This document shows, piece after piece, positions 1 to 8,596 of a DNA stretch of 31,850 bases. The notes beneath the pieces are model-generated. The model saw nothing but the letters and a program-made list of their open reading frames with translations, had not been told where the DNA came from and ran no database searches. A program made the translations under genes and the position numbers. The stretch's first letter is position 1; each line of letters starts with the position of its first letter. The stretch comes from Halomonas halophila (GTDB taxonomy: Bacteria > Pseudomonadota > Gammaproteobacteria > Pseudomonadales > Halomonadaceae), in contig DJIP01000362.1 of assembly GCA_002433675.1 (NCBI GenBank), positions 2,573-34,422 of the forward strand, read 5' to 3'.

Positions 1-1922
1 CCGAGACCGGTGTCCTCGGGCAGGGCGTCGCGCTCGCTCCAGCCGGCCTTGTCGAGCGTGCGTTCGAGCACTGTCTTGAGGCGCTCGGCGCCGCCGACGC
101 TGTTGGGCGCCTCGCCGGCGTTGCGTCCTTCGGCCTTGAGCAGGTTCCGGCGGTACTCGGCAGGGTCCTGGCCGGCGGCCAGTGCCAGTTCGTCGATATG
201 GCTCTCCACCGCCCAGGTGGTCCAGCCTGGCCCCACCGCGCGCAGATAGCCAGGAACGAAGGCCTCGTGGGCCTTGTGGTTCTGCTGGGCCCACACCCGC
301 TGGGCGCCCAGTGCGTACCAGTGGTCGGCACCACTGATGGCGAAGGAATCGATCTTGCCGCCACCCTCGACGAATTCGCCGAGAAAGCCGGGTGCGATAT
401 CGGCGGTGGGCCAGCCGGCGGCGGCGGCGTGTTCGCTGGCCTGGATGGCGCCGTCGGCTGCCAGGGCCGAGCGCAGCCTCTGTACCGAGGGTGAGCGCAC
501 GCAATCCATGCGACTGTCATCGGGGCGGGTAAAGACCATCTTGACCGGGGCATCCACGGCCTTGGCTGCCAGCGCAGCAGGCACGGCATAGTCGCCATAG
601 AGACGGCGTCCGAAGCCGCCGCCCAGATAGTACTGATGGAAGGTCACCTGGCTCTCGTCGACTTCCAGCGCCTTGGCCACCAGGGGCACCGCCACGGACT
701 GCTGCTGGTTGCCGCAGTGGACGTGCCAGTGGCCGTCGCGCTCGACCACGGTGGCGTTGACCGGCTCGAGCTGGAAGTGCAGCACGCTGGACGTGGTGTA
801 GGTGGCATCGATCAGCGACACGTCCTCGGCGGACGCGGCCTGCTCGAGGGTCGACGTCACCTCGCCGATATCGACGAACAGGGCGCCGTTGTCACGGCTC
901 GGCGACTGGGTCAGACGGCGGCCTTCATCGAGGATATCGGCCTCGGTGATCGAGATGCCGGAGCCGTTTTCCCATTCAATCTTCAGCGCATCGGTGGCGC
1001 GCATGGCGGCGGAAAAGTTGTCGGCGATCACCGCCAGCCAGCCCTGGCACAGGCCCGAGGGGTCCTCCAGACGGATGGTCTGGCGATAGCCGGCGATAGA
1101 CTGGGCCGCGCTGTCATCGATGGAGGTGGCGCGGGAGCCGAAACGGGTAGGCGGCAGCACCGGGCGGGCATAGAGCATCCCACCGACCTTGGCGTCGATG
1201 CCGAAGACGGCCTCGCCGGTGGTCTTGGCGGGGATGTCCTGGGCCCGGCCGGAGGTGCCCAGCACGCGGCGCTCGGAGGCCGGCTTGAGCTCGATGGCTT
1301 CAAGCTCTTCGGCGCTGTAGCTGCGCGACAGGGTGCCGCTGGCAACGATCTCGCCGTAGCCGATGCGCTTGTCGCCGCTGATGACCTGACCGTCACGGGC
1401 CTGGCAGTCGGCGGCGTCGACCTCGAGCAGGCGCGCACCTGCTTCGATCAGCGCCTGGCGTCCGGCGGCGCCGGCACGGGACAGCGGCAGGAAGCTGTGG
1501 TTCACCGACCAGCTACCCCCGGTGATCATGTAACCCCACTTGGGGTCGCTGTCGACGTATTCGATGGCGATCGTCGCCGGGTCGACCTCGAGTTCCTCGG
1601 CCACCAGGCGGGCCAGGCTGGTGCCCACGTGCTGGCCCATCTCGGCCTTGGTGCAGTGCAGGGTGACGTGACCCTGGGCGTCGATGGCGTACCACAGGGT
1701 CGGCTCGAAGCGACCCTTGGCCAGGGCCTCGCTGGCCGCGTCGGCGGCGCCGAAGGCCATGCCGGGCAGGCCAAAGGCGAGAACCGCGCTGGCGCCCAGG
1801 GTGCCGATCAGAAAGCCGCGGCGGCTAAGGCCGGGGCCTGCGTTTCGGTCGGCCGGGGACGTATCGCTGCGGACTGCGGAAGCGCCCCGATGGGCCGCCA
1901 GGGTGTCATCAAACCGGCTCAT
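1..1922 (-). CDS. iorB: Isoquinoline 1-oxidoreductase-type molybdenum hydroxylase, large subunit (partial, C-terminus beyond left edge)
   Basis: Molybdopterin-binding subunit of a xanthine-oxidase-family hydroxylase/aldehyde dehydrogenase. The start is the ATG whose complement lies at 1920-1922; about 640 residues are visible and the frame is still open at base 1, so perhaps 100 C-terminal residues are missing. Near the N-terminus (residues 33-38) is SRRGFL followed by a hydrophobic stretch, a twin-arginine signal, so the folded cofactor-loaded enzyme is probably exported. GGGFGRR (about bases 590-612) is typical of the IorB-type subunits. Its first codons overlap the end of the iron-sulfur subunit gene by 14 nt, so the two are coupled. 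The substrate cannot be read from sequence: IorB homologues act on N-heterocycles and on various aldehydes. The electron-accepting cytochrome c often encoded next would lie outside the window. Confidence 0.88.
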   Translation of the reverse strand, partial: MSRFDDTLAAHRGASAVRSDTSPADRNAGPGLSRRGFLIGTLGASAVLAFGLPGMAFGAADAASEALAKGRFEPTLWYAIDAQGHVTLHCTKAEMGQHVGTSLARLVAEELEVDPATIAIEYVDSDPKWGYMITGGSWSVNHSFLPLSRAGAAGRQALIEAGARLLEVDAADCQARDGQVISGDKRIGYGEIVASGTLSRSYSAEELEAIELKPASERRVLGTSGRAQDIPAKTTGEAVFGIDAKVGGMLYARPVLPPTRFGSRATSIDDSAAQSIAGYRQTIRLEDPSGLCQGWLAVIADNFSAAMRATDALKIEWENGSGISITEADILDEGRRLTQSPSRDNGALFVDIGEVTSTLEQAASAEDVSLIDATYTTSSVLHFQLEPVNATVVERDGHWHVHCGNQQQSVAVPLVAKALEVDESQVTFHQYYLGGGFGRRLYGDYAVPAALAAKAVDAPVKMVFTRPDDSRMDCVRSPSVQRLRSALAADGAIQASEHAAAAGWPTADIAPGFLGEFVEGGGKIDSFAISGADHWYALGAQRVWAQQNHKAHEAFVPGYLRAVGPGWTTWAVESHIDELALAAGQDPAEYRRNLLKAEGRNAGEAPNSVGGAERLKTVLERTLDKAGWSERDALPEDTGL

Positions 1923-2454
1923 GGCGGGGCTCCTCGGCGCTGGTACGGGTTTCGCTGCGGGCAGCAGTAGCGGAGGCGGGGTCGAAGGTCTCGACGCCGC
2001 CCTGCTGAAGCGAGGAGGCGCGTTTCACCGCGCGATGGATGCGCACGTAGGCCATGCAGCGGCACAGGTTGCCGCTCATGCCCTGGGTGATCTCGTCATC
2101 GCTGGGGGAAGGCTTGCGCTTGAGCAGATCGGCCGCCTGCATGATCTGACCGGATTGGCAGTAACCGCACTGGGGCACCTGCTCTTCTCGCCAGGCCTGT
2201 TGCAGCGGGTGGTTGCCGTCGGCGTCGAGGCCTTCGATGGTGGTGATCTCGGCACCTTCGGCGGCGGCCAGCGGCAGCACGCAGCTACGCGTGGCCGAGC
2301 CGTTGAAGTGGATGGTGCAGGCGCCGCACTGGGCGATGCCGCAGCCGAACTTGGTGCCGGTCAGGCCCAGGGTATCGCGCAGTACCCACAGCAGTGGGGT
2401 CTGGGGATCCACCTCGACGCTCACCGCTTCGCCGTTCAGGGTGAAGCTGGTCAT
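1909..2454 (-). CDS. iorA: Isoquinoline 1-oxidoreductase-type [2Fe-2S] subunit
   Basis: Small electron-transfer subunit that partners the molybdenum subunit encoded next. 181 residues, against about 150-160 for the usual family member; the excess is a Ser/Thr/Glu-rich C-terminal tail after residue 147. Both iron-sulfur sites are complete: plant-ferredoxin type C38, C43, C46, C58 (FGCGIAQCGACT) and the helical cluster C96, C99, C131, C133 (QCGYC and NLCRC). It has no export signal, so it would hitch-hike through the Tat system with IorB, as is known for related enzymes. The ATG at 2454 starts right at the family N-terminus (MTSFTLNGE). It is the first gene of an iorAB unit with its own promoter region at 2455-2770. 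Confidence 0.92.
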   Translation of the reverse strand: MTSFTLNGEAVSVEVDPQTPLLWVLRDTLGLTGTKFGCGIAQCGACTIHFNGSATRSCVLPLAAAEGAEITTIEGLDADGNHPLQQAWREEQVPQCGYCQSGQIMQAADLLKRKPSPSDDEITQGMSGNLCRCMAYVRIHRAVKRASSLQQGGVETFDPASATAARSETRTSAEEPRHEPV

Positions 2455-2770
2455 GGGGGCTGGTTCCTCGCTGGTTTCATTGCGTAGCTTCAGGGTCCGT
2501 TGGTGCTTCTGATTTTTCTTGTATGCGTCCCTTTTACCCGTTCTTGAGGCAACAGGGGACGCGAGGACGGTCGGGATGCCGTAACTGGCACACCATCTGC
2601 CTCTTAATAAGCGATGTCGCGATACTATAGACCAGTCGACTAGTGGGCAACGTTGAATGCGGGAACGGGCGAAATGCGTGGATGGCGGTTACCGCAAAGG
2701 CGCCGGGGGCGTCTGACGCCTCTCGTGGTGAGGGCTGCTTCTCGACATGGAGTTCAGGGCGTCAGTGAAT
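2455..2770 (-). promoter_or_regulatory. 316-bp gene-free region: end of the acid-sugar operon and promoter of iorAB
   Basis: No gene is seen here. On the minus strand TTGCCC (2645-2650) with TAGTAT (2622-2627, 17-nt spacing) or TATAGT (2624-2629, 15-nt spacing) makes a plausible sigma70 promoter, leaving a leader of roughly 160 nt before iorA. The spacer is filled by an imperfect palindrome (separate entry). Nearer the upstream gene a short inverted repeat at 2708-2720 (GGCGT, loop CTG, ACGCC) could mark the end of the preceding transcript, but no T-tract follows it. Confidence 0.5.
2631..2644. promoter_or_regulatory. Operator-like palindrome in the iorAB promoter spacer
   Basis: ACCAGTCGACTAGT is a 14-bp inverted repeat with a perfect 8-bp core AGTCGACT and two mismatched positions. 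It occupies the space between the candidate -35 and -10 elements, the classic position for a repressor site. Which regulator binds is unknown; the GntR-type protein encoded at 13422 is one candidate by proximity only. Confidence 0.45.
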
Positions 2771-3982
2771 CTAGCTCTCGCTGAGACATCGATGGAGTGC
2801 GTCGCCCTTGAGCATTTCGGGATTCAGGCGAACGCCCAGCCCGGGTTCGCCGCTGACGCGGATCATGCCGTCCTCGATCGGTGGCAGGCCCTCGAGGCAG
2901 TCGGCGTACCAGCCGTAGTAGAAGGCCCGGGTGAATTCCTGTTCGGCGACGTTGGCAAGCGCCATGGCCAGGTGGGTGGATACCGCCAGCGTCACCGGGC
3001 CGGAACAATCATGGAAGGCGATGGGGCGACCCTCGGCTTCGGCCAGGGCGGCGGCCTTGCGGGCGAAGCTGACGCCGCCGCCCCAGGTCACGTCGATGAT
3101 CGGGGTGTGGATGCGCCCACGATGCAGCAGGTCGCGAACCTGCCCCAGGCCGCCGAGGGTCTCGCCGCCGGCCAGGGGGACGCAGGTGTCGGCCAGCTCG
3201 CCGAGCTGGTCGAAGCGATCCATCCACAGCGGGTCCTCGATCCAGTCCGGGTCGATGGGGGCCAGCGCCTGGCAGATGGTGCGCGCCGCCGGCAGACTCC
3301 AGAGTCCGTGCAGTTCCGCCTTCAGGCGCATGCGATCGCCGTGGACGCGACGGATCTCCTCGAACGGCCACAGTGCACGATTGAGATCGGCAGGCGAGAT
3401 GGACATGCCGTGGCGGGCGCCTTCGGCGAAGTCGAAGGGCCAGATCTTCATGGCGGATATGCCCATCTCGAGAAGCTCTGCGGCGAGCTCTGCCGGACGC
3501 TCGAGAAAGGCGTCCAGGTCCTCGTAGCGGGGAGGCGCCCCGTCATCCCCCGAGCCACCCTTGATGCCGAAGTTGTCCGGGCGTACCTCGGCGGACTTGG
3601 ACACATAGTCGGGGCCGGCGCAGGTGTTGTAGAGCGGCACCCGCGCTCGGGTGGCGCCACCGAGCAGGTCATGCAGCGGCAGGCCGGCACGCTGACCGGC
3701 AAGGTCCCACAGGGCCACGTCGATGGCGGACAGCGCGCGGGTCTCGGCACTGGTGCCGCCAAAGCCCACGTAGGGTTGCATCTTGCGATGCAGCGCCTCG
3801 ATGCGGGAGGCATCCTCGCCCAGCAGCAGGGGAGCGAGGCGGCCATGAACATCGGCGTCGATGGCGTCGGTGCCGAACCAGCTCTCGCCCAGGCCCACCA
3901 GGCCGTCCTCGGTGTGGACGCGCACCCAGATCAGCGACGGACGAGCCGCAGGCCGCAGGGTATCGATACGCTGGATCTTCAT
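2771..3982 (-). CDS. Mandelate racemase/muconate lactonizing enzyme-type protein, probable acid-sugar dehydratase
   Basis: Enolase-superfamily enzyme of 403 residues, the usual length. It has an N-terminal capping domain (about 1-115) and a TIM barrel. Metal ligands are readable as E223 (KAELHG), E249 (WIEDP) and E274 (GGETLGG). K179 (AMKIWPFD) and the D297/H324 pair (IIDVTWGGG, FHDCSG) place it in the mandelate-racemase subgroup, where most characterised members dehydrate or epimerise sugar acids. Enolization next to a carboxylate is the family chemistry; the actual substrate is unknown. GGAGA lies 6 nt before the ATG. It is the last gene of the sugar-acid series, 176 nt beyond the dehydrogenase gene, and may be separately transcribed. 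The known apionate pathway does not need such an enzyme, so it hints at a second substrate. Confidence 0.85.
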   Translation of the reverse strand: MKIQRIDTLRPAARPSLIWVRVHTEDGLVGLGESWFGTDAIDADVHGRLAPLLLGEDASRIEALHRKMQPYVGFGGTSAETRALSAIDVALWDLAGQRAGLPLHDLLGGATRARVPLYNTCAGPDYVSKSAEVRPDNFGIKGGSGDDGAPPRYEDLDAFLERPAELAAELLEMGISAMKIWPFDFAEGARHGMSISPADLNRALWPFEEIRRVHGDRMRLKAELHGLWSLPAARTICQALAPIDPDWIEDPLWMDRFDQLGELADTCVPLAGGETLGGLGQVRDLLHRGRIHTPIIDVTWGGGVSFARKAAALAEAEGRPIAFHDCSGPVTLAVSTHLAMALANVAEQEFTRAFYYGWYADCLEGLPPIEDGMIRVSGEPGLGVRLNPEMLKGDALHRCLSES

Positions 3983-4080
3983 GCTGGTCTCCGCAAGGTT
4001 CAGTGTTTCGCTACCGTTGATCGGCCCCGTTCGTCATCGCCGCGTACCGCCACCGTTCATCGCTGTTGTGCATCTTCAAT

Positions 4081-4131
4081 GGCCACCCTCGCTGACGTCG
4101 CTTGATCCGCTCAGGCAGCTTGCGGGTGGCC
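4081..4131. repeat. Inverted repeat between the dehydrogenase and enolase-superfamily genes
   Basis: GGCCACCC (4081-4088) and GGGTGGCC (4124-4131) are exact inverted copies separated by 35 nt, in the 176-nt gap (3983-4158). They could form a long-loop structure after the dehydrogenase stop. No T-tract follows, so it is not a convincing intrinsic terminator. Confidence 0.4.
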
Positions 4132-4158
4132 GCCGTCAAATGACGTGTGACGCAAGCA

Positions 4159-5055
4159 TCATGGCTGCTTTGACTGTGATTCGCCGAGCAGACTGACCAA
4201 TTCCGGGACCAGTCTTTCACCGTGGCCGGCATCGACGATGTCCTGGTAGAGCCGGGTGATCGCCTGGCTGAGCTGGCGCGAGGCGCCGAGGTCCTCGGAC
4301 ATGCTTTGATAGTAGCCCACGTCCTTGAGCGAGTTGGACAGGCTGAAGCGGAAGCCTGCAGGGTCGGCGTCGGTCAGGAAGGGACGCAGGCGTTCGAGCA
4401 CCACGCCGCCGCCGCCACCGTTGCCCAGCACCTCGAGCAGCACGGCGTCGTCGATGCCGGCGCGTCGGGAGGCGGCGCTGGCCTCGGCCAGTACGGCGGT
4501 GAAGCCCAGCGAGACGAAATTGTGCAATAGCTTCAGGGTGTGGCCGGCGCCCACCGGGCCGCCGTGGGTGATGTGCTCGGCGAAGGCGCCAAACAGCGGC
4601 TTGAGCTCGTCAAACAGCGCCTGATCGGCACCGACGATCAGGTTGAGGCGGCCCTCGGCGGCCTCCTTCGGGGTGCGGGTCATGGCGGCGTCGACGAAAC
4701 GGCCACCGGCCTCGCGCACCCTGGCGTCGATGGCCTGGGTGGAGCTGGGGATGGCGGTGGAGCAGTCAACCACGATCTGGCCTGGCTTGAGCCCCTCCAG
4801 CACGCCGCCTTCGTCGAACAGCACGCTTTCCACCTGGGGAGTGCCGGTGACGCACAGGATCACCAGATCGGCGGTCTCGGCGACCTCGCGGGCGCTGGTC
4901 AGAGCGCTTGCCCCTTTGTCGATCAGGTCGTCGCTGGGCTGATTGCCGGGGTGATCGAGAAAGCTCAGGCGATGGTCCGCGCGCAGCAGGCTGGTGGCGA
5001 TCCCGTGGCCCATCAGGCCGACGCCGATCAGGCCGACGTGAAGCGAGGTGGTCAT
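4159..5055 (-). CDS. NAD(P)-dependent beta-hydroxyacid dehydrogenase (3-hydroxyisobutyrate dehydrogenase family)
   Basis: Oxidises a beta-hydroxy acid or reduces the matching semialdehyde, by family. 298 residues, the standard length. A Rossmann motif GLIGVGLMG (residues 8-16) opens the protein; the substrate-loop region DAAMTRTPKEA (122-132) replaces the common DAPVSGG, and the catalytic lysine is K175 with N179 in GAGHTLKLLHNF. The reading frame is open further upstream and would add a histidine-rich stretch, but the ATG at 5055 has AAGGA close before it and fits the family N-terminus, so I use that. It lies 107 nt after the aldehyde dehydrogenase gene on the same strand. Tartronate-semialdehyde reductases and L-threonate dehydrogenases belong to this family, but the altered substrate loop argues against simply assigning either. 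Confidence 0.85.
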   Translation of the reverse strand: MTTSLHVGLIGVGLMGHGIATSLLRADHRLSFLDHPGNQPSDDLIDKGASALTSAREVAETADLVILCVTGTPQVESVLFDEGGVLEGLKPGQIVVDCSTAIPSSTQAIDARVREAGGRFVDAAMTRTPKEAAEGRLNLIVGADQALFDELKPLFGAFAEHITHGGPVGAGHTLKLLHNFVSLGFTAVLAEASAASRRAGIDDAVLLEVLGNGGGGGVVLERLRPFLTDADPAGFRFSLSNSLKDVGYYQSMSEDLGASRQLSQAITRLYQDIVDAGHGERLVPELVSLLGESQSKQP

Positions 5056-5162
5056 GTCCCTTTCCTTGTGGTGGTGATGATGGTTGCTGGTCGGTGGTCG
5101 AGAGAAGCGGCCCGACACGCTCGGGAATTGCTTGTGTCAGGCCCAGGCTTTTCCAGCGACGT

Positions 5163-6623
5163 CTAGCCGTGATGAATCGCAATGGTCTTGATGCGGGTAT
5201 AGCTCCTGAGCCCTTCAAAGCCCTTTTCGCGGCCGTGGCCGGAGCGGCCGACGCCGCCGAAGGGCAGCTCGATACCACCGGCGGCGCCGTAGTTGTTGAC
5301 GAACACCTGGCCCGAACGGATCGCCTTGGCCAGACGCAGTTGGCGGCCGCCGTCGGTGGTCCATACGCCCGCGCACAGACCGAAGTCGGTGGCGTTGGCC
5401 AGGCGTGCGGCCTCGGCCTCGTCGCCGAAGGCCTGGACCACCAGTACCGGCCCGAACAGCTCCTCGCGGCTGACGCCGTGGCCTTGCGGCACCTGGGTCA
5501 ACAGGTGGGGGACCACGAAGTGGCCGTCCCGGGGGGCGTCGTCGGCCAGGCGTCCACGGGCGGCGATGTGGATACCGTCATCCTGTGCCGCCTGGATCAG
5601 CGTCATCACCTTGTCGCGCTGGCGTTCATTGATCAGCGGTCCGCAGTCCGGGTCGTTCTCGCCGACGTCACAGGTCAACCGCGCGAAACGCTCGCTCAGT
5701 GCCGCCACCACCTCATCGTGGATGCTCTGCTCCACCAACAGACGGCTGCCGGCGGAACAGGTCTGGCCGGCGTTCTGGATGATCCCGCGTACCACGGCGT
5801 CCAGGGCGCGTTCACGGTCGGCGTCGGCGAACAGCAGCTGGGGCGACTTGCCGCCGAGTTCCATGGTCACCGGCACGTGGTGCACCGCCGCCGCCTGAGT
5901 CACCAGGGTGCCGGTCTCCGGCGAGCCGGTGAACGACAGATGATCGATGCCGGGGTGGGCGGCCAGGGCTGCGCCGGCTTCACGGCCGAGGCCAGGCACC
6001 AGGTTGAGCGCGCCTTCCGGCAGCCCGCAGTCGACGGCCAGCTGGGCCAGGCGCAGCACGCTCAGACAGGCGTCCTCGGCAGGCTTGAGCACGCAGGTGT
6101 TGCCGGCGGCCAGCGCCGCCGCCACGCAGCGTCCGAAGATCTGGGCCGGGTAGTTCCAGGGGATGATCTGGGCGCACACGCCCCAGGGCTCGCGCAGGGT
6201 CATCACCGCATAGTCGGAATCGAAGGGGATGGTCTCGCCGTGGAGCTTGTCGGCGGCGCCGGCGTAGAAGCGGAAGTAGCGCGCGCAGGCGGCGATATCG
6301 CCCCGGGCCTGGCTGATCGGCTTGCCGGTGTCGGCGCATTCGAGGGCGGCCAGGGTCTCCCTGTCGGCGTCGATGGCCTGACTGAAGGCATACAGCCATT
6401 CACTGCGCGCCCGCGCCGAGAACGTCGACCACTGGCCAAGCTCGCCTGTGAAGGCTGCCCGGGCGGCGGCCACCGCAGCATCGACGTCGGCTGCGCTGGA
6501 CGCGGCGATACGGGCGATGACTTCGCCGCTGGCCGGTCGCAGCACCTCGAGGGTGTCGGCGGTATCGACCCAGTGACCGCCGATCAGGGCGCCGGTGGGT
6601 GGAGTGAGGGGGAGGGCGTGCAT
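5163..6623 (-). CDS. NAD(P)-dependent aldehyde dehydrogenase
   Basis: 486 residues, complete. Oxidises an aldehyde to a carboxylic acid in the cytoplasm. The signature parts are present: WNYP (156-159), cofactor-contacting K180, FTGS (231-234), general base E255 in MELGGKSP, catalytic C289 in NAGQTCSAG and the C-terminal substrate/cofactor region. The ATG is preceded by AGGAG at good spacing. It follows dctM on the same strand after a short gap with a hairpin. In context it probably oxidises an aldehyde produced in, or feeding, the sugar-acid pathway, for example glycolaldehyde or a sugar semialdehyde. Betaine-aldehyde dehydrogenases resemble it in length and motifs, but no choline/betaine genes are nearby. 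Confidence 0.9.
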   Translation of the reverse strand: MHALPLTPPTGALIGGHWVDTADTLEVLRPASGEVIARIAASSAADVDAAVAAARAAFTGELGQWSTFSARARSEWLYAFSQAIDADRETLAALECADTGKPISQARGDIAACARYFRFYAGAADKLHGETIPFDSDYAVMTLREPWGVCAQIIPWNYPAQIFGRCVAAALAAGNTCVLKPAEDACLSVLRLAQLAVDCGLPEGALNLVPGLGREAGAALAAHPGIDHLSFTGSPETGTLVTQAAAVHHVPVTMELGGKSPQLLFADADRERALDAVVRGIIQNAGQTCSAGSRLLVEQSIHDEVVAALSERFARLTCDVGENDPDCGPLINERQRDKVMTLIQAAQDDGIHIAARGRLADDAPRDGHFVVPHLLTQVPQGHGVSREELFGPVLVVQAFGDEAEAARLANATDFGLCAGVWTTDGGRQLRLAKAIRSGQVFVNNYGAAGGIELPFGGVGRSGHGREKGFEGLRSYTRIKTIAIHHG

Positions 6624-6660
6624 GCTGTCGACTCCTGAGAAGGGGCGGAAGATGGGGTGG

Positions 6661-6679
6661 GCCCCGGCGCGGCCGGGGC
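6661..6679 (-). other. Intercistronic hairpin after dctM
   Basis: GCCCCGGC (6661-6668), loop GCG, GCCGGGGC (6672-6679): perfect 8-bp stem starting 12 nt after the dctM stop. No U-run follows on the minus strand, so it is more likely an mRNA 3'-end stabiliser or attenuator than a full terminator. Confidence 0.6.
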
Positions 6680-6690
6680 AGTGATCGGTA

Positions 6691-7965
6691 TCAGTAGAGC
6701 AGATCGACCAGGCCCAGCGAGATCCAGGGCATGTAGGTGATCGCCATCAGGCAGGCCAGGACCACCAGCACGAAGCGCGCAAGCCAAGGGATCAGCTCGT
6801 CGATGGACAGCTTGGCCACGGCGCAGGCGGCGAACAGATTGACCCCCAGCGGAGGGGTGAACATGCCGAGCGCCAGGTTGACCACCACGATCAGGCCGAA
6901 GTGCACCGGGTCGATGCCGTACTGCACGGCGATGGGGGTGAAGATCGGGGCCAGCACCAAGATCGCCGCCGAGGTCTCGACGAACATGCCGATCACCAGC
7001 AGCATCACGTTCACCGCCAGCAGGAAGCTGACCGGGCTCTCGAACACCTGGGTGACCCAGGCGGCAACCTCGCCGGGCAGCCCCGAGCGGCTGATCAGGA
7101 AGCTGAACAGCGCCGCCGCCGAGATGATCAGCATCACCGTGGCGGTGGAAATCACGCTCTGGCGCAGGATCGGCACCAGCTCCGACAGCGGCAGCTCGCG
7201 GTAGACCAGACCGCCGACGATCAGGGCGTAGAACACCGCCACCGCCGAGGCCTCGGTAGGGGTGAAGACCCCGCCATAGATGCCGCCGATGACCACCACC
7301 GGCATCAGCAGAGCGGCCCAGGCACGACGCATTGAGGTGGTGAAGGCGGCGCGATCCTCGCGGTCGCGCAGGCCGTAGCCGCGCAGCTTGCAGAAGATGT
7401 ACAGAAACAGCAGCAGCGCCGAGCCGATCAACAACCCCGGACCGATACCGGCAATGAACAGGCGCCCGATCGAGGTGTCGGTGCTGACGCCGTAGAGGAT
7501 CAAGGGGATGGAGGGCGGGATCAGTACGCCGAGCTCCGCCGAGGAGGCCTGGATCGAGGCCGCCAGCGGACGCGGGTAGTCGTGGGCCACCATCGCCGGA
7601 ATCAGGATGGAGCCGATGGCGAAGGTGGTGGCCACGCTCGAGCCGGAAACCGCGGCGAACATCATGCAGGTCAGCACGCAGGTCATGGCGAGCCCGCCCT
7701 GGAGCCCGCCGACGATGGACTTGGCCAGGTCCACCAGGCGCTGGGAGATGCCGCCGGCGGCCATCAGGTTGCCGGCCAGGATAAAGAAGGGGATCGCCAT
7801 CAGCGGGAAGTTGTCGATGCCGACGAACATCTGCTGGGGCACCATCAGCAGCGGAAAACGGGTGAAGAACTCGATACCGATCACCGACGCCAGCAGGATC
7901 GACACGGCGATCGGCACGCCCAGGGCGAACAGGATGATCAGCGATAGTCCGATAGCGGCGTTCAT
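6691..7965 (-). CDS. dctM: TRAP transporter large permease subunit (DctM type)
   Basis: 424 residues, almost entirely hydrophobic, with about a dozen membrane segments. This is the Na+-driven channel subunit of a tripartite ATP-independent periplasmic transporter. Readable family features are the glycine/proline-rich inner segments such as FFILAGNLMAAGGI and the IPPSIPLILYG motif, plus FTPPLGVNLF near the C-terminus. Its ATG overlaps the dctQ stop by 4 nt (ATGA), so translation is coupled and the two subunits are made together. It belongs with the P and Q genes directly upstream and probably imports the sugar acid degraded by the surrounding enzymes. Confidence 0.95.
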   Translation of the reverse strand: MNAAIGLSLIILFALGVPIAVSILLASVIGIEFFTRFPLLMVPQQMFVGIDNFPLMAIPFFILAGNLMAAGGISQRLVDLAKSIVGGLQGGLAMTCVLTCMMFAAVSGSSVATTFAIGSILIPAMVAHDYPRPLAASIQASSAELGVLIPPSIPLILYGVSTDTSIGRLFIAGIGPGLLIGSALLLFLYIFCKLRGYGLRDREDRAAFTTSMRRAWAALLMPVVVIGGIYGGVFTPTEASAVAVFYALIVGGLVYRELPLSELVPILRQSVISTATVMLIISAAALFSFLISRSGLPGEVAAWVTQVFESPVSFLLAVNVMLLVIGMFVETSAAILVLAPIFTPIAVQYGIDPVHFGLIVVVNLALGMFTPPLGVNLFAACAVAKLSIDELIPWLARFVLVVLACLMAITYMPWISLGLVDLLY

Positions 7966-8549
7966 GGCTGCTTCCTCCCTTCGGTACCGGACGAGGTGCC
8001 TGTGTCAGGACCAGGTCTGGATTCGGGTTCAGGCACGTGTGCGGGGGCCTCGGCATCGACCACGCCGATGGTCTCGCGTCCGGTCAGCTGGGCGATCAGT
8101 CGAGTGATCACCGACAGCAGCGAAAAGGCGGCGCCGATCGGAATGGCGGCGTAGATCCAGGCGATCGAGATGCCGACGCCGGAGAGCATCTGGTTCTGCA
8201 CGCGCAGCGTCATCTGATAGCCGTAGATCACCAGGATCGCCAGAACGATCATGCAGCAGGTGGCGATCAGTATCTCCAGCGCCTTGAGGGCGGAGGTCGG
8301 CACCAGCTTGTAGATCACTTCGACGGCCATCATGTAGCCGCCGCGAAAGGTCGCTGCGGCGCCCAGAAAGACGCACCAGATCATGGTGGAGCGGGCCATC
8401 ACCTCCGACCAGGTGGAGGGGGCGTCGAACACGAACCGGGTCAGCACCTGGTAGAAGCCAAGGCTTACCGAGGCGATCAACATCAGCACCGCTGCGTAGA
8501 GGGCGACCTGGGAGATGGCCCGCTCGAGACGGAAGAACAGATCCAGCAT
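7962..8549 (-). CDS. dctQ: TRAP transporter small permease subunit (DctQ type)
   Basis: 195 residues with four predicted membrane helices (LYAAVLMLIASVSLGFYQVL first) and a charged, Pro/Glu-rich cytoplasmic C-terminal tail. It pairs with the large permease encoded next. The frame continues upstream by 22 codons, but the ATG at 8549 has GAGGAAAG close before it and gives the normal DctQ start, so I prefer it. The stop overlaps the dctM start by 4 nt. A 118-nt gap with a strong hairpin separates it from dctP. Confidence 0.92.
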   Translation of the reverse strand: MLDLFFRLERAISQVALYAAVLMLIASVSLGFYQVLTRFVFDAPSTWSEVMARSTMIWCVFLGAAATFRGGYMMAVEVIYKLVPTSALKALEILIATCCMIVLAILVIYGYQMTLRVQNQMLSGVGISIAWIYAAIPIGAAFSLLSVITRLIAQLTGRETIGVVDAEAPAHVPEPESRPGPDTGTSSGTEGRKQP

Positions 8550-8596
8550 GGGGCTTTCCTCATCGCGGGTAAGGCCCGAGGACGGGTCAGGCTTGA

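Noticed and set aside
2747..4105. 452-codon open frame on the plus strand
   Set aside because: It lies opposite the enolase-superfamily gene, has no family motifs and reads as a Gly/Ala/Arg-rich shadow of GC-rich codons; same verdict for similar long frames at 636-1970, 4908-6638, 9862-11190, 11139-12671, 18605-20479 and 22698-24386.
5056..5118. Histidine-rich N-terminal extension of the hydroxyacid dehydrogenase
   Set aside because: The in-frame extension spans the ribosome binding site for the ATG at 5055, which starts exactly at the Rossmann fold; the histidines are not part of a natural protein.
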